Of a stretch of 64,000 bases of DNA, positions 62,287-64,000 are shown piece by piece. The position numbers and the translations under genes are program-made. Position 1 is the first letter of the stretch; each line of letters starts with the position of its first letter. Origin of the DNA: Roseateles_B sp041913905 (GTDB lineage Bacteria > Pseudomonadota > Gammaproteobacteria > Burkholderiales > Burkholderiaceae_C); NCBI GenBank assembly GCA_041913905.1, contig JAYSEK010000032.1, positions 3,068 to 67,067 of the forward strand, given 5' to 3'. Below the pieces are notes generated by a model. That model saw only the letters and a program-made list of their open reading frames with translations, searched no databases and had not been told where the DNA came from.

Positions 62287-63192
62287 ATGAGCACGGAGGC
62301 AAGACCTGACCCCGCCGACCACCGCGAGCGCATGGACGCCGCCGAGCTGGACCGCCTTTCCGGTCTGCTGGAGCGCTGCCGGATGCGCGCCCATCTCTTC
62401 CATACCGGTCCGCTGTGCGGCACCACGCATTTCGCTGCCGAGCCGGGGCGCGGCTTTCTGCATGTGATGCGGCGGGGTGAGATGAGCGTGAGCCATCCCC
62501 GGGGCCGTGGGGCGCCGCGGCGCCTGACGGTGAGGGAGCCCTGCCTCTTCTTCTACCCGAGGCCTTTTGCGCACGACTTCCACAACGCGCCGGCGGAGGG
62601 CTCGGACTTCAGCTGCGCCACGCTGGAATTCGAGGGCGGTGACGCGCACCCGCTGGTACGCGCGCTGCCGCCCTTGATCGTGCTGCCGCTGTCGCAGCTG
62701 CCGGGCCTGGAGCCCTGTCTGGACCTGCTCTTTGCCGAAACCGAACGGGTGCAATGCGGCCAGCGTCTGCTCGCGGACCGGCTGTTCGAGGTCCTGCTGA
62801 TGCTGCTGCTGCGCTGGCTGCTGGCGCATCCGGAGGCCGGGGGGCTGTCCGCGGGGCTGCTGCGGGGCTTGGGGCACCCGCAGCTGGCACGAGCCTTGGT
62901 GGCCGTGCACGAACGGCCGGGCGAGGACTGGACCCTGGAGCGCCTGGCCGCCGAGGCCGGCATGTCCCGCAGCCGCTTCGCCGCGCTGTTCAAGGACTTG
63001 ATGGACGAGACACCGGCCGACTACGTGCTGGGCTGGCGCCTGACCCTGGCCTGCCAGGGCCTGCGACGCGGTCAGGCCGTCAAGCAGCTGGCGGATGAGC
63101 TGGGCTATGCCACACCCTCGGCCTTCTCCCGGGCCTTTGCGCAGCGGATGGGGTGCGCGCCGCGCGAGTGGCTGGCGAGGGAGGCGGCATGA
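62287..63192 (+). CDS. AraC-family regulator (cupin_6 type)
   Basis: A 301-residue regulator with an AraC_N cupin_6 sensor (AELDRLSGLLERCRMRAHLF, then CLFFYPRPFAHDFHNAPAEG) and C-terminal helix-turn-helix domain (AAEAGMSRSRFAALFKDLMD, then GYATPSAFSRAFAQRMGCAP). Start ATG at 62287. A complete copy of the interspersed motif lies in its first codons (EARPDPAD), so its very N-terminus may derive from that sequence. Likely controls the divergent AhpD-like gene. Confidence 0.88.
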   Translation: MSTEARPDPADHRERMDAAELDRLSGLLERCRMRAHLFHTGPLCGTTHFAAEPGRGFLHVMRRGEMSVSHPRGRGAPRRLTVREPCLFFYPRPFAHDFHNAPAEGSDFSCATLEFEGGDAHPLVRALPPLIVLPLSQLPGLEPCLDLLFAETERVQCGQRLLADRLFEVLLMLLLRWLLAHPEAGGLSAGLLRGLGHPQLARALVAVHERPGEDWTLERLAAEAGMSRSRFAALFKDLMDETPADYVLGWRLTLACQGLRRGQAVKQLADELGYATPSAFSRAFAQRMGCAPREWLAREAA

Positions 63193-63201
63193 AGGTGGCG
63201 C

Positions 63202-63546
63202 TCAGACCTTCTTCACGAACTCCGATTTCAGGCCCATGGCGCCGATGCCGTCGATCTTGCAGTCGATGTCATGGTCGCCCTCGGCCAGGCGGATGTTCTT
63301 GACCTTGGTCCCCACCTTCACGACCAGGGACGAGCCCTTGATCTTGAGGTCCTTGATCACGGTGACGGTGTCGCCGTCCTGCAGCACATTGCCGACGGCG
63401 TCCTTGATGACGCGGGCTTCCTCTGCGCCCTCGGCCGCCGCGGCCTGCGCCGACCACTCATGGCCGCATTCGGGGCAGACGAGGTTGGCGCCGTCTTCGT
63501 AGGTGTAGCTGGAGGCGCACTGGGGGCAGGGGGGGAGGGTGCTCAT
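63202..63546 (-). CDS. yjdM: YjdM/PhnA-type zinc-ribbon protein
   Basis: A 114-residue protein with an N-terminal zinc ribbon (CPQCASSYTYEDGANLVCPE, then CGHEW) and the PhnA C-terminal beta domain (DAVGNVLQDGDTVTVIKDLK, then KGSSLVVKVGTKVKNIRL). Despite the PhnA name it is not the phosphonoacetate hydrolase; its role is unclear. It stands alone between an AraC gene and the tRNA cluster. Confidence 0.93.
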   Translation of the reverse strand: MSTLPPCPQCASSYTYEDGANLVCPECGHEWSAQAAAAEGAEEARVIKDAVGNVLQDGDTVTVIKDLKIKGSSLVVKVGTKVKNIRLAEGDHDIDCKIDGIGAMGLKSEFVKKV

Positions 63547-63571
63547 GGCGGCGGCTTTCTGCTGCAGATAG

Positions 63572-63600
63572 AAAAAAACCTCGCTGCTTTCGCAACGAGG
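63572..63600 (-). terminator. Rho-independent terminator of the tRNA-Asn cluster
   Basis: On the minus strand CCTCGTTGcgaaagCAGCGAGG forms a strong stem followed by seven T residues. It lies 11 bp beyond the last tRNA of the array and before yjdM. Confidence 0.88.
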
Positions 63601-63610
63601 CTTCTGAGTT

Positions 63611-63686
63611 TGGCTCCCCGACCTGGGCTCGAACCAGGGACCTACGGATTAACAGTCCGGCGCTCTACCGACTGAGCTATCGGGGA
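63611..63686 (-). tRNA. tRNA-Asn (GTT), copy 1
   Basis: A 76-nt minus-strand cloverleaf: acceptor TCCCCGA/TCGGGGA, D arm with AGCTCAGTCGGTAGAGC, anticodon loop CTGTTAATC with GTT, T arm with GGTTCGAGCC, discriminator G and encoded CCA. Same sequence as the next copy. Confidence 0.96.
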
Positions 63687-63733
63687 ATCGTTCGATGTCG
63701 GCGTGGCAAGCGGTTGCACCACGCGTCTTGATT

Positions 63734-63809
63734 TGGCTCCCCGACCTGGGCTCGAACCAGGGACCTACGGATTAACAGTCCGGCGCTCTACCGACTGAGC
63801 TATCGGGGA
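63734..63809 (-). tRNA. tRNA-Asn (GTT), copy 2
   Basis: Identical 76-nt gene including CCA, 47 bp upstream of copy 1 on the minus strand. The spacers differ in sequence, so this is a real tandem copy and not a duplicated read. Confidence 0.96.
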
Positions 63810-63875
63810 TTTGATCGGTACTGCCTGTCTCTTGCGCACTGACTGCAGCGCAAAAAGCAGGCCTTCATAAATAGC

Positions 63876-63906
63876 AAAGCCACCAGGAGAAAACCGTGGT
63901 GGCTTT
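63876..63906 (-). terminator. Hairpin between tRNA-Asn copies 2 and 3
   Basis: AAAGCCACCA (63876-63885) pairs with TGGTGGCTTT (63897-63906). On the minus strand it is followed by only a weak T-rich run (GCTATTTAT), so it may be a processing or attenuating hairpin and not a full terminator. Confidence 0.55.
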
Positions 63907-63949
63907 TGCCTGCTCAGCAGATCATGACCTGCCTCGCGTTCGCTGTTCT

Positions 63950-64000
63950 TGGCTCCCCGACCTGGGCTCGAACCAGGGACCTACGGATTAACAGTCCGGC
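63950..64000 (-). tRNA. tRNA-Asn (GTT), copy 3, cut by the window end
   Basis: The 3' 51 bases of a third tRNA-Asn (CCA end, T arm, anticodon arm with GTT) are present and match the other copies exactly; the 5' acceptor side would extend to about 64025. Confidence 0.93.

Noticed and set aside
63611..63809. Tandem tRNA-Asn copies as an assembly duplication
   Set aside because: The sequences between the copies are different, so they are separate loci.

Overview
The window is about 70% GC, densely coded and rich in 4-bp start/stop overlaps. The gene families (hom-thrC, moeA-moaD, an sbp-cysTWA-cysB operon, mnmH/selD, YfiR/TonB modules, BPSS-like membrane proteins) fit a betaproteobacterium of the order Burkholderiales, probably a Roseateles/Rubrivivax/Leptothrix-type genome. 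This placement rests on gene content and recalled sequence resemblance, not on a database search. No CRISPR array, prophage or intact transposon is visible.

Layout. 1-7.2 kb: the end of homoserine dehydrogenase, an ATPase/TPR pair embedded in the threonine operon, thrC (with a REP-like sequence read in frame), moeA and moaD. 7.2-15.6 kb: small regulator/enzyme pairs (AraC, DUF3224, MAPEG, SpeD, an OYE-TetR-YciI operon with twin operators, SoxR with a SoxR-box-controlled questin-oxidase-like gene) and a decayed duplicate of a MAPEG/AraC junction. 15.6-23.2 kb: a minus-strand run that looks like one functional unit: SPFH/SHOCT protein, DUF4178 Zn-ribbon protein, DUF350 membrane protein, GNAT acetyltransferase, membrane-embedded spermidine-synthase-like enzyme and Tat/lipobox FAD oxidoreductase. 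23.5-29.7 kb: ExbD-like protein, Fur-box-controlled TonB receptor plus PepSY protein, and a second TonB receptor. 30.2-36.3 kb: a sulfate uptake operon with two binding proteins.

36.7-39.95 kb is the clearest accessory island: four small, lower-GC genes on one strand, separated by one convincing attC site, one attC apparently interrupted by an IS110/IS1111-family remnant, and one degenerate site. A LexA box lies just upstream, and no integrase gene is present. I read this as an integron cassette array without its integrase. A related gene at 9.0-9.6 kb may be a scattered former cassette.

40.1-64 kb: metY, chrA, a TonB-YfiR-histidine kinase module, a periplasmic M3 peptidase, a thiolase/acyl-CoA dehydrogenase pair with an AraC regulator, an ECF41-type sigma factor with two matching promoters, membrane and M1 peptidase genes, the divergent mnmH/selD selenium pair, an AhpD-like/AraC pair, yjdM, and at least three tandem tRNA-Asn genes running off the end.

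The strongest candidates for little-described biology are (i) the SPFH-DUF4178-DUF350-GNAT-polyamine synthase-FAD oxidase cluster, (ii) the ATPase/TPR pair translationally coupled to thrC, (iii) the integrase-less cassette array, and (iv) a short interspersed motif, GGGGTCAGGTCTTGCC, found about a dozen times in and between genes.
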